Positions 34,040 through 42,119 of a DNA stretch of 64,000 bases are shown in pieces. The translations under genes were made by a program, and so were the position numbers. The first letter of the stretch is position 1. Each line of letters begins with the position of its first letter. The notes under the pieces were generated by a model. That model ran no database searches, was not told the origin of the DNA, and worked only from the letters and a program-made list of their open reading frames with translations. Source of the stretch: Verrucomicrobiia bacterium (lineage in GTDB: Bacteria > Verrucomicrobiota > Verrucomicrobiia > Palsa-1439); the NCBI GenBank assembly GCA_035577545.1, contig DATLVI010000044.1, positions 62,001 through 126,000 of the forward strand. Reading direction: 5' to 3'.

Positions 34040-34846
34040 TTACTTCGCATTGATTTGTTCCCGGTAATCCACTGTGCCGCCGAGTTTCTGGTATTGCGCG
34101 AATAGCTCGTCGAATTTTTTTATAGCCGCTGCCAGATTAGAATTGGCTTTGGGAATTTCGGCATCGTTGGCCGCGTACCTTGCCATGACGTGTTCGTATT
34201 CAGGATGTGGCAGCACCTTGCCCTTATACCCAGCGGTGCTGTGCAGAAAATTATGCTCTTTTTGGGCCGCGTCCACCCGCGCATGGGCCGCCTTGACAAT
34301 CGGCACCAGAGCCTGAAGTCCCTGTTCCGTATCATGGAGCAGCTGTCGCTCGACGAGCGGTGTTTTCGCGTCCGGCGGCATCCATTTATCGGCGAACTTG
34401 ACGCGGCCGTTATCCACCTCGAATTTTTCGAAGCGCCACTCGGTCTGGCGAGCGGCGATGTTCGTGGCTTGTTCCGAGTTAGGCCAAGTGGCCAAGAATT
34501 TGTCGAAAGCGGCGATCCCCTCCGCGTACTCGGCGGACTTGAATTCCTGGTTGGGATTTAATTGGTAACGACCCAGCGCCTCGTAAGCGGCGCCCTCCTG
34601 GCGCTGTTCGGGCGTGAGTTTGTGGACCTCCTTGATATCGGACCGGGCAATGGTTCGCGTGCTAAAAACCGTGTGGCGTTCGTTGGAGATCTCGATCGAC
34701 ACTTCGGCGTCGGTTTCGGCGGTAATCTTCCCCTTGATGATCTCCCCCGAGTTGAGGACGACCGAATCGTCATCGGCGAGGACACAGAGCGACGCAAGGA
34801 GCAGCACGGAGGCGACCAGAAGAAGCAGGCGTTTAAGATGGCGCAT
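34040..34846 (-). CDS. Exported hypothetical protein with PTPDL-like N-terminal domain
   Basis: Protein of 268 residues. The ATG at 34846 starts a signal peptide (RHLKRLLLLVASVLLLASLCVLA). The mature N-terminus DDDSVVLNSGEIIKGKITAETDAEVSIEI with IARSDIKEVHKLTPEQ is a small beta domain often found in planctomycete/verrucomicrobial exported proteins. A helical region follows with one tetratricopeptide-like segment (AEGIAAFDKFLATWPNSEQA) and a coiled C-terminus. Function unknown. It is monocistronic and divergent from the cupin gene. Confidence 0.8.
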   Translation of the reverse strand: MRHLKRLLLLVASVLLLASLCVLADDDSVVLNSGEIIKGKITAETDAEVSIEISNERHTVFSTRTIARSDIKEVHKLTPEQRQEGAAYEALGRYQLNPNQEFKSAEYAEGIAAFDKFLATWPNSEQATNIAARQTEWRFEKFEVDNGRVKFADKWMPPDAKTPLVERQLLHDTEQGLQALVPIVKAAHARVDAAQKEHNFLHSTAGYKGKVLPHPEYEHVMARYAANDAEIPKANSNLAAAIKKFDELFAQYQKLGGTVDYREQINAK

Positions 34847-35005
34847 AATGTTGTGTCTCGTGGCGATGCGAAGGCTAGAAGTTTCGCAGCCGTTCGTCAA
34901 GCGGACGCCGGGCCGCGCCGCCGCTGTTTTGGGTTTGTTTTTTCGGCCCAATCGCTGTGAAATCACAAAGTGAGTTTACCCTATTAACACTGTTCGGCAA
35001 AACTT

Positions 35006-35458
35006 ATGAAAGCAATCGAAGGCTACCAGTTGATAAAGCCCGAGGACCTCCAGTGGCGACCGTCGAACATCATGCGGATTCCGAACGCGGACTTCCTTGA
35101 ACGCACTGGCAGCCAGATTCTCGGGGCAAGGCTCTGGCGGCTCCCTCCCAAGAGCGCCAATACCCTTCACAAGCATGTGCGCGCGGAGGAGTTCTATTTT
35201 GTCGTGGAAGGAGTCGGCCGCATCCGCGTCGGGGAAGAGACGCTGACGGTGCCTCAATACGGCGGCGTGCTGGTGGGGCCGCGATTGTTGCGCCAGGTGT
35301 TCAACGATACGGAGTCGGAAGTTCTTTGGCTGATCGTGGGAGCTCCAGAAGCCGAACTCGAACCCAACCAACAGCGAGATATGAGCCTGTTTTACCCGGT
35401 CGATCCGTCGCAATTACCACCTGAATTAAAGGGGGTCGACTGGCCACCGAAAACTTGA
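35006..35458 (+). CDS. Cupin-domain protein
   Basis: Cytoplasmic protein of 150 residues with one cupin fold. Motif 1 is approximated by THLKHVRAEEFYFVVEGVGRIRVG-like sequence (His and Glu ligands present) and motif 2 by GPRLLRQVFNDTESEVLWLIVG. The metal-binding His of motif 2 appears replaced (GPRLLRQV), so metal binding may be weak. The substrate is unknown; many such proteins are sugar isomerases or small-molecule sensors. ATG at 35006. Confidence 0.85.
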   Translation: MKAIEGYQLIKPEDLQWRPSNIMRIPNADFLERTGSQILGARLWRLPPKSANTLHKHVRAEEFYFVVEGVGRIRVGEETLTVPQYGGVLVGPRLLRQVFNDTESEVLWLIVGAPEAELEPNQQRDMSLFYPVDPSQLPPELKGVDWPPKT

Positions 35459-35477
35459 AGCGGTCAAGCCAGACGCT

Positions 35478-36389
35478 TCAGTGAACCGGGGCGACCGCGA
35501 GGTCGTTGGCGAGTGGGCAGTCTTTCAATTGCTTGAGGCCTTCGACTACGGACTCGGCATTTAGGCGGGCACCGGCTTTTTTGGTGTGCTGGTAATCTGA
35601 GAACAAAGCTGCGGTCTTCTCCTCGCCGAGAGCGTCATAGCGATTGGCGGCGATGGTGTTGAGGTCGATGAAGAGAGCGCCGCTGGCCTTGGCAGCATCG
35701 GCGGCCCACTGGGCGTAACCGTCGAAGCCGCGTTTGATTTTGCCCTTGATGAACACATTGCGGGGAACAGGTGAACAGATGATGATGGTCGCGTCTTTGG
35801 CCTTGGCGTCTTTCACATAGCGGCGCAGATACCAGCCGTAGGCGTGGACGACTTTATTGGAAGCGCCGACCCCGAAGTGAATGAATTCGTCGCCGTTGCC
35901 AATGATGGTGGTGCGGTCAGGGTAATTTTGTGAATTGGACGAATCGTTGTGGCCGAATTGCAACAGGATGAAATCGCCGGGTTGCAGGCGGTCGAGGATC
36001 TTGTCCCACAGGCCTTCCTCGATGTAGGAGCGGCTGCTGCGGCCGCCGTGCGCTTCGTTGTAGACATGGATTTTCGCGGGGTCGAAAAGCGGGATGATCT
36101 CCGAGCCCCAACCCCATTGACCATTTTCGCCCGTGCCGTTGCCGGTCCGCATGATGGAATCGCCGACGAGGAACAGCGCCGGATGGAGCGTGGCTGCAGG
36201 GGCATTTGTGGAATCCTGGGCGTGGGTGGTCATAATGATTGGAAGCATCAATGTTCCGACAAAAGCGCCCAAGAAAGCCCGCGCTTGTTTGAAGAACGGG
36301 CTGTGGGAGCGACATTCTTGTCGCGACCGGTCGGGGCAAGAATGCCCCTCCCACGAAAAACTGTGTTTGGAGTTGGGCGGTCGGCGCAT
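35478..36389 (-). CDS. SGNH/GDSL esterase, rhamnogalacturonan-acetylesterase-like
   Basis: Exported hydrolase of up to 303 residues. Block I is FLVGDSIM (nucleophile Ser), block II GGRSSRSY, block III QFGHND, and the C-terminal block V is DYQHTKKAGARLNAE with the catalytic Asp/His. These fit acetylesterases that deacetylate pectic polysaccharides. The start is unclear: the frame is open to 36389, but residues about 10-30 are encoded by an interspersed inverted repeat (36303-36354). The real start is therefore probably downstream of it, with a signal peptide ending at ...MLPIIMTTHAQ (ATG near 36248 or a non-ATG codon just upstream). Confidence 0.82.
   Translation of the reverse strand: MRRPPNSKHSFSWEGHSCPDRSRQECRSHSPFFKQARAFLGAFVGTLMLPIIMTTHAQDSTNAPAATLHPALFLVGDSIMRTGNGTGENGQWGWGSEIIPLFDPAKIHVYNEAHGGRSSRSYIEEGLWDKILDRLQPGDFILLQFGHNDSSNSQNYPDRTTIIGNGDEFIHFGVGASNKVVHAYGWYLRRYVKDAKAKDATIIICSPVPRNVFIKGKIKRGFDGYAQWAADAAKASGALFIDLNTIAANRYDALGEEKTAALFSDYQHTKKAGARLNAESVVEGLKQLKDCPLANDLAVAPVH
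36303..36354. repeat. 52-bp imperfect palindromic repeat
   Basis: GTGGGAG (36303-36309) pairs with CTCCCAC (36348-36354), and CATTCTTG (36313-36320) pairs with CAAGAATG (36337-36344), around a CGACCGGTCG centre. It resembles the REP-like intergenic palindromes of this phylum and lies within the 5' part of the SGNH esterase frame. Confidence 0.7.
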
Positions 36390-36531
36390 GTTGAGGATTC
36401 TTTCAAAGATTCGTCAGGGTTTGAGGTAAGGCCTCAGATCGGGAACGGTTAAGGTTTCGTCTTCGCATGGCGGTGGTTCCGAGAGAAAAGCTATCAGGCG
36501 GCGAAATGAGGTCAAGTGCGGAATCAGGACG

Positions 36532-37014
36532 TCAGGTGCGGGATCCGTTATTCCCCGGTCCCAAGCGGGGCAGCCATCTGGGGACGGCTGTGGAATAGGC
36601 GATCCATTCCGCGGCAAATTGCTGACGCAACCGGGGTTCTTCGTAAAACAGGACGCGAAGGTGAAAGGCCATGGCCAGCGTCACCATGTAGAAGGCCAGC
36701 CACAGGGAACCAAAAACAAGGGTCCAACCCAGCACGACGGTCAGCACCGCGACGTACATGGGGTTGCGGACGACGCGATAGAGTCCAACCACCACCAAAC
36801 GTTTTGGCGGATCCCACGGCGCAAGCGTCCCCTTCCCCGAGACATAAAAGTCCCGCACGCACCAAAGCAGGAGCACGACGCCGAGCGCGAGAACTCCGAA
36901 GCCGATTGCCGAACCGCCATGCCGGTTAGTATCGCCCCGGGCAATCAGAACCGGAATGAGTCCGGCAACGACACACGGCAAGGCGAGGAAAGCAAATAGT
37001 GCTCGGAAAAACAT
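36532..37014 (-). CDS. Isoprenylcysteine carboxyl methyltransferase-family membrane protein
   Basis: Membrane protein of 160 residues with about four TM helices. GLYRVVRNPMYVAVLTVVLGWTLVFGS and FYEEPRLRQQFAAEWIAYSTAVPRWLPRL are the PEMT/ICMT-family core, where RNPMY and the EEP...Y segments line the S-adenosylmethionine and lipid sites. Bacterial members methylate unknown lipids or isoprenoids. ATG at 37014. No functional partner adjoins it. Confidence 0.88.
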   Translation of the reverse strand: MFFRALFAFLALPCVVAGLIPVLIARGDTNRHGGSAIGFGVLALGVVLLLWCVRDFYVSGKGTLAPWDPPKRLVVVGLYRVVRNPMYVAVLTVVLGWTLVFGSLWLAFYMVTLAMAFHLRVLFYEEPRLRQQFAAEWIAYSTAVPRWLPRLGPGNNGSRT

Positions 37015-37084
37015 TTGCAGCTATCCAAATAACACAATATTCGTCGAGTGAGGATCCACGGGGCCAGGCGGTTGCCCTCAACTC

Positions 37085-38194
37085 TCAGTTATGTAGAGCT
37101 TGTCTGTTGTTTCGCTTTTTGCCGCAGGCGGAGTGCGCGGCTTTGGGAACCATGGCGTGAAACTGGTCCGGAGTGATGAGTCCGTCCACAAAGAATTGCG
37201 TGGAGACTTCGACGAAGGCGGAGACGTACTGGCCGTGATTCTTCCACGTCCCGCCGGAGGCCGGACCTGAACAAGGCACAAGTTGATCAATGCTGCAGCC
37301 GTGGCTGTTGACGATTGCTCCCGGCGGAGTGTTCGGACACTCGTCCTGGTCGTCCGGCACACCGTCCAAATCGCTGTCGTCAGACGGCGCTGCTAGGCAG
37401 ACATTCCACGAGCCACTATTGTCGCTATAGATGCTATCGTTGAAGTACAGGATCAGCGAACCTGAGGACGGCGCGACGAATGTGCCGCTGCTTCCCAACT
37501 GGAGGCATTGTCCATTGAGCTTCGCTACGAGCGAAAATGCCTTTAGACCGGGGCACGTGAAGCTGTCGTCGCCAATGGCCGGACTACAAGCCCCGGCTAC
37601 GATATTGCCGTCGGGATCGGACTGGCAACCGTCGAGATTATACCCGATGACCCCCGACGCCTGATAGTTGTATGACTGACCCATCACAACGTTGCCAAAC
37701 GAAACGCCGCCGCTCGCCGCTCCTGAAACGCTGGCACACGGCTGCTGTACTTGCGTTGGAGTGACGCACGCGCTGAAGGAACCGCTATTGTCGCCGTAGA
37801 TACTGTCGTTAAAGTACAGGACCAGCGAACCTGAGGACGGCGCGACGAATGTACCGCTGCTTCCCAACTGGAGGCACTGTCCGTTGACCTTGCCGACGAG
37901 GGAAAACGCCTTTAGACCGGGGCACGTGAAGCTGTCGTCGCCAGTGGCCGGACTACAAGCCCCGGCTACGATATTGCCGTCGGGATCGGACTGGCAACCG
38001 TCGAGATTATACCCGACGACTCCCGACGCCTGATAGCTGTACGTTTGGCCCGCAACGACGTTGCCAAGAGATACGCCGTTGACAGCGGTGGCGGACACGT
38101 CGGAACAAATACTTTGGGCGTTGGCGTTTAGCACGCCATAGATTGAAGCGATTGCCACGAGTGATGCCGCCAGTACCGCTGAATAGTTTCTCAC
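37085..38194 (-). CDS. Exported protein with tandem 123-residue repeats and thrombospondin-3-like segment
   Basis: Protein of 369 residues. The GTG at 38194 is preferred: it follows AAGGTGGA and starts signal peptide VRNYSAVLAASLVAIASIYGVLNANAQ. Two tandem, almost identical Cys-containing repeats of 123 residues follow (VSLGNVVAGQTYSYQASGVVGYNLDGCQ...SGSLVLYFNDSIYGDNSGSF). Next comes a calcium-binding TSP3-like DSDLDGVPDDQDECPNTPPGA. The C-terminal module GGTWKNHGQYVSAFVEV...AAHSACGKK recurs, as far as I recall, at the end of other TSP3-type exported proteins. Extracellular; function unknown. Confidence 0.8.
   Translation of the reverse strand: MRNYSAVLAASLVAIASIYGVLNANAQSICSDVSATAVNGVSLGNVVAGQTYSYQASGVVGYNLDGCQSDPDGNIVAGACSPATGDDSFTCPGLKAFSLVGKVNGQCLQLGSSGTFVAPSSGSLVLYFNDSIYGDNSGSFSACVTPTQVQQPCASVSGAASGGVSFGNVVMGQSYNYQASGVIGYNLDGCQSDPDGNIVAGACSPAIGDDSFTCPGLKAFSLVAKLNGQCLQLGSSGTFVAPSSGSLILYFNDSIYSDNSGSWNVCLAAPSDDSDLDGVPDDQDECPNTPPGAIVNSHGCSIDQLVPCSGPASGGTWKNHGQYVSAFVEVSTQFFVDGLITPDQFHAMVPKAAHSACGKKRNNRQALHN
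37390..38130 (-). repeat. Tandem 369-bp duplication within the TSP3-like gene
   Basis: Two copies with a 369-bp period; 37441 aligns with 37810, for example. The nucleotide sequence is nearly identical over more than 200 bases, including synonymous positions, pointing to a recent duplication or gene conversion. Confidence 0.85.
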
Positions 38195-38758
38195 ATTCCA
38201 CCTTCGTTTCAGTTGCGAACCGACGTATCCGCAGAAAGGACGCACAGGGTCGAAAGACGGCCCCACAAGTTAGATAATCACTGGCTTGTACGCCTGTAAA
38301 CATAGGGACGTCAAGGTATTTCTGTGACGATTTTGCCGGAGAGAACACCGCAGGACCAGTCTCGTCTTGGCTAATCGGGAAACTCGGACACCACCGACTG
38401 CGAATCAACTGCCCATCGGCTGGCCGCGATAGCCCGCTCCCTCAGCAGAAGTTGTCCGAATGAATGCGTATTCCGCTACGGGCTGAGCGCTGATGCGGCA
38501 GTGGTTCGTGGTGCGCCCTTATCTTCGCTGACGAGGCAACCCACCCCTGTTTTATCACCGCCGCGTGGGGGTTTGCGCCACCGGCAAATACTAGGCGCGT
38601 TTGCCGCAGACGACGGCGGCGTCTCGCAGACTCGGCTCCGTCTGACTCGGCTTGCGGCCTACAACTTCCGGGGAGATGCCGGGGAATTATCATTAATCGA
38701 TAATTTTGCTGGACACGGGGTGGTGGTGTGGAGTATGGTCGGCGTGTGAATTATGGAC

Positions 38759-38878
38759 GGGAGCGAAACGGAGCGCGGAGCCCGAGACGATCAGGAGACC
38801 TACGGTCGAATGAAGTACGCGGTCGGGAGACCGGCGCACAACGGAATTGGACTAGCAGACCGCGCTCACCGAGCGCGG
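38759..38878. repeat. Cluster of short perfect palindromes
   Basis: Contains CGGTC-GGGA-GACCG (38820-38833) and CCGCGCTC-ACC-GAGCGCGG (38860-38878) within a block that also has a GGAGCCCGAGACGATCAGGA segment. The look is that of an interspersed intergenic repeat rather than a terminator, as no T-tract follows. Confidence 0.5.
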
Positions 38879-38917
38879 CTACAGGGGGATGGGCGACGCT
38901 AAAACACGCTTTCTGCG

Positions 38918-39013
38918 AAACGAAGCCATTTGTAATGTTGAAGAAATCGCATTTATACGGCACGAGGAGAATGGGTTGCGTAGATTACAGAAAAATGACA
39001 AATGGGTCCGTTT
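38918..39013. repeat. 96-bp inverted-repeat element (AAACGAAGCC type)
   Basis: Arms AAACGAAGCCATTTGT (38918-38933) and ACAAATGGGTCCGTTT (38998-39013) pair at 14 of 16 positions and enclose an AT-rich centre. The arms resemble those at 53862-53977. No coding capacity; MITE-like. Confidence 0.6.
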
Positions 39014-39167
39014 TTTCGGTCGGAAGGAAAGGAAGAACCGGGGGAACGTGGCGAGCCTACTTCGCCAAGGCTTCCGCCATCGCCAAAGGCCATGCGGATG
39101 GGTCAAAGACTGGGCGCCGCGCCGCGGCTACAAGGGAGGCGAACGCAAGGGACGAGAACGACCTGCG

Positions 39168-39193
39168 GTTGCCGCGAAAACTACATCGCGGCG
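39168..39193 (+). repeat. 26-bp interspersed repeat, copy 1
   Basis: Begins GTTGCCGCGAAAACTACATC and ends GCGGCG. It matches the two copies at 53613-53638 and 53655-53680 at most positions and lies about 155 bases from the inverted-repeat element. Confidence 0.6.
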
Positions 39194-39270
39194 TCTCGTC
39201 CAACTTGGCTCCACCGTTGCCCTCGCGGTTCGGCTTGTCGTTCGCGTGGTAGTTGACTATAAACCTTCAC

Positions 39271-39747
39271 ATGGAACATCTCTGGGCGCCGTGGCGGTTG
39301 CGGTACATCCTCGGGGAAAAGGAGACGGGCTGTTTCTTTTGCCGGAAGTCGCAGGAGTCGGACGATGCGAAGAACCACGTCGTCATCCGCGAGCGCAATT
39401 GTTTCGCGCTGCTGAACACCTTTCCGTACAACGCGGGCCATTTGATGGTCGCACCTTACAAGCACACGGGCGAACTGGACGATCTTTCCGAACAGGAACT
39501 GTCGGAACTGATGGCGCTCACGCGGCGGTGCAAACAATTGTTGGCCAGGACCATCAAGCCCGACGGGTTCAACATCGGCATCAATCTTGGCCGGTGCGCC
39601 GGCGCGGGTGTGCTCGACCACGTCCACATGCACATCGTGCCTCGCTGGGACGGCGACACGAATTACATGCCGGTTTTGGCGGATACGCACGTCGTGCCGC
39701 AGGCGTTGGACGAGTTGTATGCGCTGCTCGTGAAGAACCTGCAGTAG
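39271..39747 (+). CDS. HIT-family nucleotide hydrolase/phosphorylase
   Basis: Cytoplasmic protein of 158 residues. The start at the ATG encoding MEHLWAPWRLRYI is preferred because this is the family's conserved N-terminus. It has Cys in FFCRK, the NTFPYNAGHLMVAPYKH core and the histidine triad HVHMHIVPRW. The group includes Ap4A phosphorylase/hydrolase-like enzymes acting on dinucleoside polyphosphates or nucleoside phosphoramidates; the substrate is not known. The next gene starts 62 bases downstream and may be cotranscribed. Confidence 0.93.
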   Translation: MEHLWAPWRLRYILGEKETGCFFCRKSQESDDAKNHVVIRERNCFALLNTFPYNAGHLMVAPYKHTGELDDLSEQELSELMALTRRCKQLLARTIKPDGFNIGINLGRCAGAGVLDHVHMHIVPRWDGDTNYMPVLADTHVVPQALDELYALLVKNLQ

Positions 39748-39809
39748 TGGTAACCTCCTGTTCACGGAACACTTTGACGCACGCCGCGGCTGCGGTTATA
39801 GTATGCGGC

Positions 39810-40478
39810 GTGAGGCTGCCGAAGCAAATCGCGGTGATGCCGTTGCCGAATGCGATCCTCTTCCCGCGCGTGTTGCTGCCGCTGTACATTTTCGAGCCGC
39901 GCTACAAGCAAATGCTGGCCGACTGCCTGAAAGGCGAGCGCATGTTTGCGGTGGCGTTGCTACGCAAGGGGTGGGAAAACGAAGGCCGCAATCCCACGCC
40001 CCATCCCATCGCCAGCATCGGGGTGATTCGCACATGCATGGCCCGGCCCGATGGTTCGGCCAACGTGATCCTGGAAGGCGTGGCGCGGGTGCGGATTTCC
40101 GACTACGTAAGACAGCGTCCGTATCGCGTGGCGCTGGTGGATTCGCTGGAAGCTCCCGAGGATGTGGTGGAGGGCAAGCGCGAACCGTTGTTGAAAGCGG
40201 TCACGCAACTGGCGAAAGCCCGGGCGCGCATGGGGGCGGAACTGCCGAAAGCGGTGCTCAGCGCGTTGCGTTCCGTCAAGAACGCGGACTATTTGTCAGA
40301 CCTGGTAAGCTATACGTTGCTGGACGATTACTACGACAAGCAGGCGATGCTGGAAACGCTCGACACGGACGAGCGGCTCAAAAAGCTGCTGGCACTGCTG
40401 CAGAAAAAAATCCAGCAGTTCGAACTGTGGAAAACACTGCAGGGCAAACTCCCCAACAAACATGTCGGACATAATTGA
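39810..40478 (+). CDS. LON peptidase substrate-binding-domain protein
   Basis: Protein of 222 residues equivalent to the isolated N-terminal domain of Lon protease: VMPLPNAILFPRVLLPLYIFEPRYKQMLADCLKGERMFAVAL, then IGVIRTCMARPDGSANVILEGVARVRI. The helical C-terminus resembles the Lon helical linker. No AAA or protease domain is present. The start is GTG at 39810 (no strong Shine-Dalgarno; ATG at 39837 is the alternative). Its stop overlaps the next gene by 17 bases. The role is unknown; probably a protein- or peptide-binding domain. Confidence 0.88.
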   Translation: MRLPKQIAVMPLPNAILFPRVLLPLYIFEPRYKQMLADCLKGERMFAVALLRKGWENEGRNPTPHPIASIGVIRTCMARPDGSANVILEGVARVRISDYVRQRPYRVALVDSLEAPEDVVEGKREPLLKAVTQLAKARARMGAELPKAVLSALRSVKNADYLSDLVSYTLLDDYYDKQAMLETLDTDERLKKLLALLQKKIQQFELWKTLQGKLPNKHVGHN

Positions 40479-41235
40479 CGCGGCCGTGCAGCCGACCACA
40501 CAGCTCGATCCAGACGCCGCCGTCGAGACTCCTGTGGTCGTCGATCTCCACGTTCCCGCGCGCGATTACGTGCGGCTGGCACAGGGATTCTATTTCGTTT
40601 TCTGGGGGCTGTTGCTGACGGTTTTGACCGGCGCGCAACTGCTCATGCCCATCGACATGCCCCCGTTTGCAGAGGCGTTCCTGGGCGTGGGCGTGCTGGC
40701 CACGTTGATTGGGTCGTGGCGGTTGTACCAGGTGCGAAGCTTGGGGAGTTTATGGCGTCAACGAATACGGCAGGCGTTCGCCCTGGCGATGCTGATGACC
40801 TACTTCTGCCTGTTCTTTTACTGGTGGCGGCGGGTGCCGATGAGCACGTATTTACTCGGTAACGTGCTGGCCTTTGCAGCCACTGGAATCGTCTATGTGA
40901 TCGCCTTCAACCGCGTGGTCGCCGTGCTGGCCGCGGCCCTGGGACGGAAAGACATGGTGTTTGAATCGCGCATGTTCGGCTCCGGCAACATCGGGCTTTT
41001 GCTGTTGCCGTTTGCCTGCATCATCGCGTACATCATCGGCATGGCCGTTCTCCAGCACAGTGATCCCATTTCTGAATTGAGATTCCTCCTTGGCCGCGCC
41101 AATCTGCTGATCATCGTCGTGCTGCTGCTTCCGTTTTCGCTGACACTGTCGCTGGCGTGGAGTTGCAAGGACGCCGTGCTGCGACAACTTTCCGCGCTCG
41201 ACCATCCCCGCGATCCCGACTCCGACCGCCCATGA
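40462..41235 (+). CDS. Hypothetical integral membrane protein
   Basis: Protein of 257 residues. A hydrophilic N-terminal 35 is followed by about seven TM helices (LAQGFYFVFWGLLLTVLTGAQ, LGVGVLATLIGSWRLY, FALAMLMTYFCLFFYW, LLGNVLAFAATGIVYVIA, IGLLLLPFACIIAYIIG, LLIIVVLLLPFSLTLSLAW). No catalytic motif recognised. It overlaps the preceding gene and, by an ATGA, the following one, so the three are translated as a unit. Confidence 0.8.
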   Translation: MSDIIDAAVQPTTQLDPDAAVETPVVVDLHVPARDYVRLAQGFYFVFWGLLLTVLTGAQLLMPIDMPPFAEAFLGVGVLATLIGSWRLYQVRSLGSLWRQRIRQAFALAMLMTYFCLFFYWWRRVPMSTYLLGNVLAFAATGIVYVIAFNRVVAVLAAALGRKDMVFESRMFGSGNIGLLLLPFACIIAYIIGMAVLQHSDPISELRFLLGRANLLIIVVLLLPFSLTLSLAWSCKDAVLRQLSALDHPRDPDSDRP

Positions 41236-42110
41236 ACGGCTACCGCCACCGTTTTCCCCAATACGGCACGATCGGCCTGGTGATTCTCCTCCTGATGGAG
41301 ACGGCGATCTTTTGTGCGCGGACGGACGCGCTGCCCAATGTGCCGTGGTGGCTAATCACCTCCTGCGCTACACCGGTCTGTTGGTGGGCGTACATCCTGA
41401 TTGTCGATGCGGGCATCTATCGCCGCAGAGGCACATCGCTATTGACGGACCGTCGGCAGTCGCTTGTCGTTCAGTGCATCCTTTCGGTCGCCTTCTGGTG
41501 TTTGTTCGAGGCGTACAACCGCGTGATACCGGGCTGGCGCTACCTGAATCTGCCGTCGGACCTGTCGCTCCGCCTGCTCGGTTACGCCGTCTCGTTCGCC
41601 ACGATCATGCCGGGCCTGTTCCTGACGTGCGAACTGCTGCAGAGCTACGAATTCCTGGCGCGTGCCCGCATGGCGAGTGTCCACTGGAGACGGGGTCTCC
41701 TCATCGCCTCGGTCGCAATCGGCGTTGTTTTTGTCATCGCGCCGCCGTTCATGCCTCAGAACACGCGCGGGTATCTGTGGGCCTTCGTCTGGCTGGGTTG
41801 GTTTCTCTTGCTGGAGCCATTCAACTACTGGCGCGGGGCCCAGAGCATCTACCGCGATTGGGAACATGGCGACTGGTCGCGCACGTTGCAGTTGCTGGCC
41901 GCCGGGGCGATCTGCGGGTTCCTGTGGGAATTCTGGAATATGTGGGCGTACACGAAATGGATCTACGTCTTCCCGCACGGCGAGAGCGTGAAATTTTTTG
42001 AGATGCCGTTGCTCGGCTTTCTCGGTTTCCTGCCCTTCGCGCTCGAGTATTTCGTCATGTTCCACTTCGTCGCCTCGTCATTCACGCGCCACGATACGCT
42101 CGAGATCTGA
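41232..42110 (+). CDS. Hypothetical integral membrane protein
   Basis: Protein of 292 residues. The ATG at 41232 overlaps the upstream stop (ATGA). About eight TM helices are visible, with aromatic-rich loops (FWCLFEAYNRVIPGWRYLNLP, GFLWEFWNMWAYTKWIYVFP). The second half's repeated FEAYN/WEFWN motif suggests an internal duplication. No family recognised. It probably works with the preceding membrane protein. Convergent with the PHP gene. Confidence 0.8.
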   Translation: MNGYRHRFPQYGTIGLVILLLMETAIFCARTDALPNVPWWLITSCATPVCWWAYILIVDAGIYRRRGTSLLTDRRQSLVVQCILSVAFWCLFEAYNRVIPGWRYLNLPSDLSLRLLGYAVSFATIMPGLFLTCELLQSYEFLARARMASVHWRRGLLIASVAIGVVFVIAPPFMPQNTRGYLWAFVWLGWFLLLEPFNYWRGAQSIYRDWEHGDWSRTLQLLAAGAICGFLWEFWNMWAYTKWIYVFPHGESVKFFEMPLLGFLGFLPFALEYFVMFHFVASSFTRHDTLEI

Positions 42111-42119
42111 ACCACAAGC

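Larger units (their letters stand above)
38195..39270. other. 1-kb gene-free region rich in palindromic repeats
   Basis: Several frames are open here, but their translations (Arg/Gly/Ser-rich, with stretches encoded by inverted repeats) are not protein-like. The stretch holds at least three repeat types, listed separately. It ends in the promoter region of the HIT hydrolase gene. Confidence 0.6.

Noticed and set aside
36303-36354. The palindrome as a CRISPR or tandem-repeat unit
   Set aside because: Only one copy is present here and no spacer-repeat periodicity exists anywhere in the window.
38889-39810. A large plus-strand frame joining the repeat region to the Lon-domain protein (about 529 codons)
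   Set aside because: The upstream half is encoded by repeats and by the alternative frame of the HIT hydrolase gene; the family core starts at about 39810.
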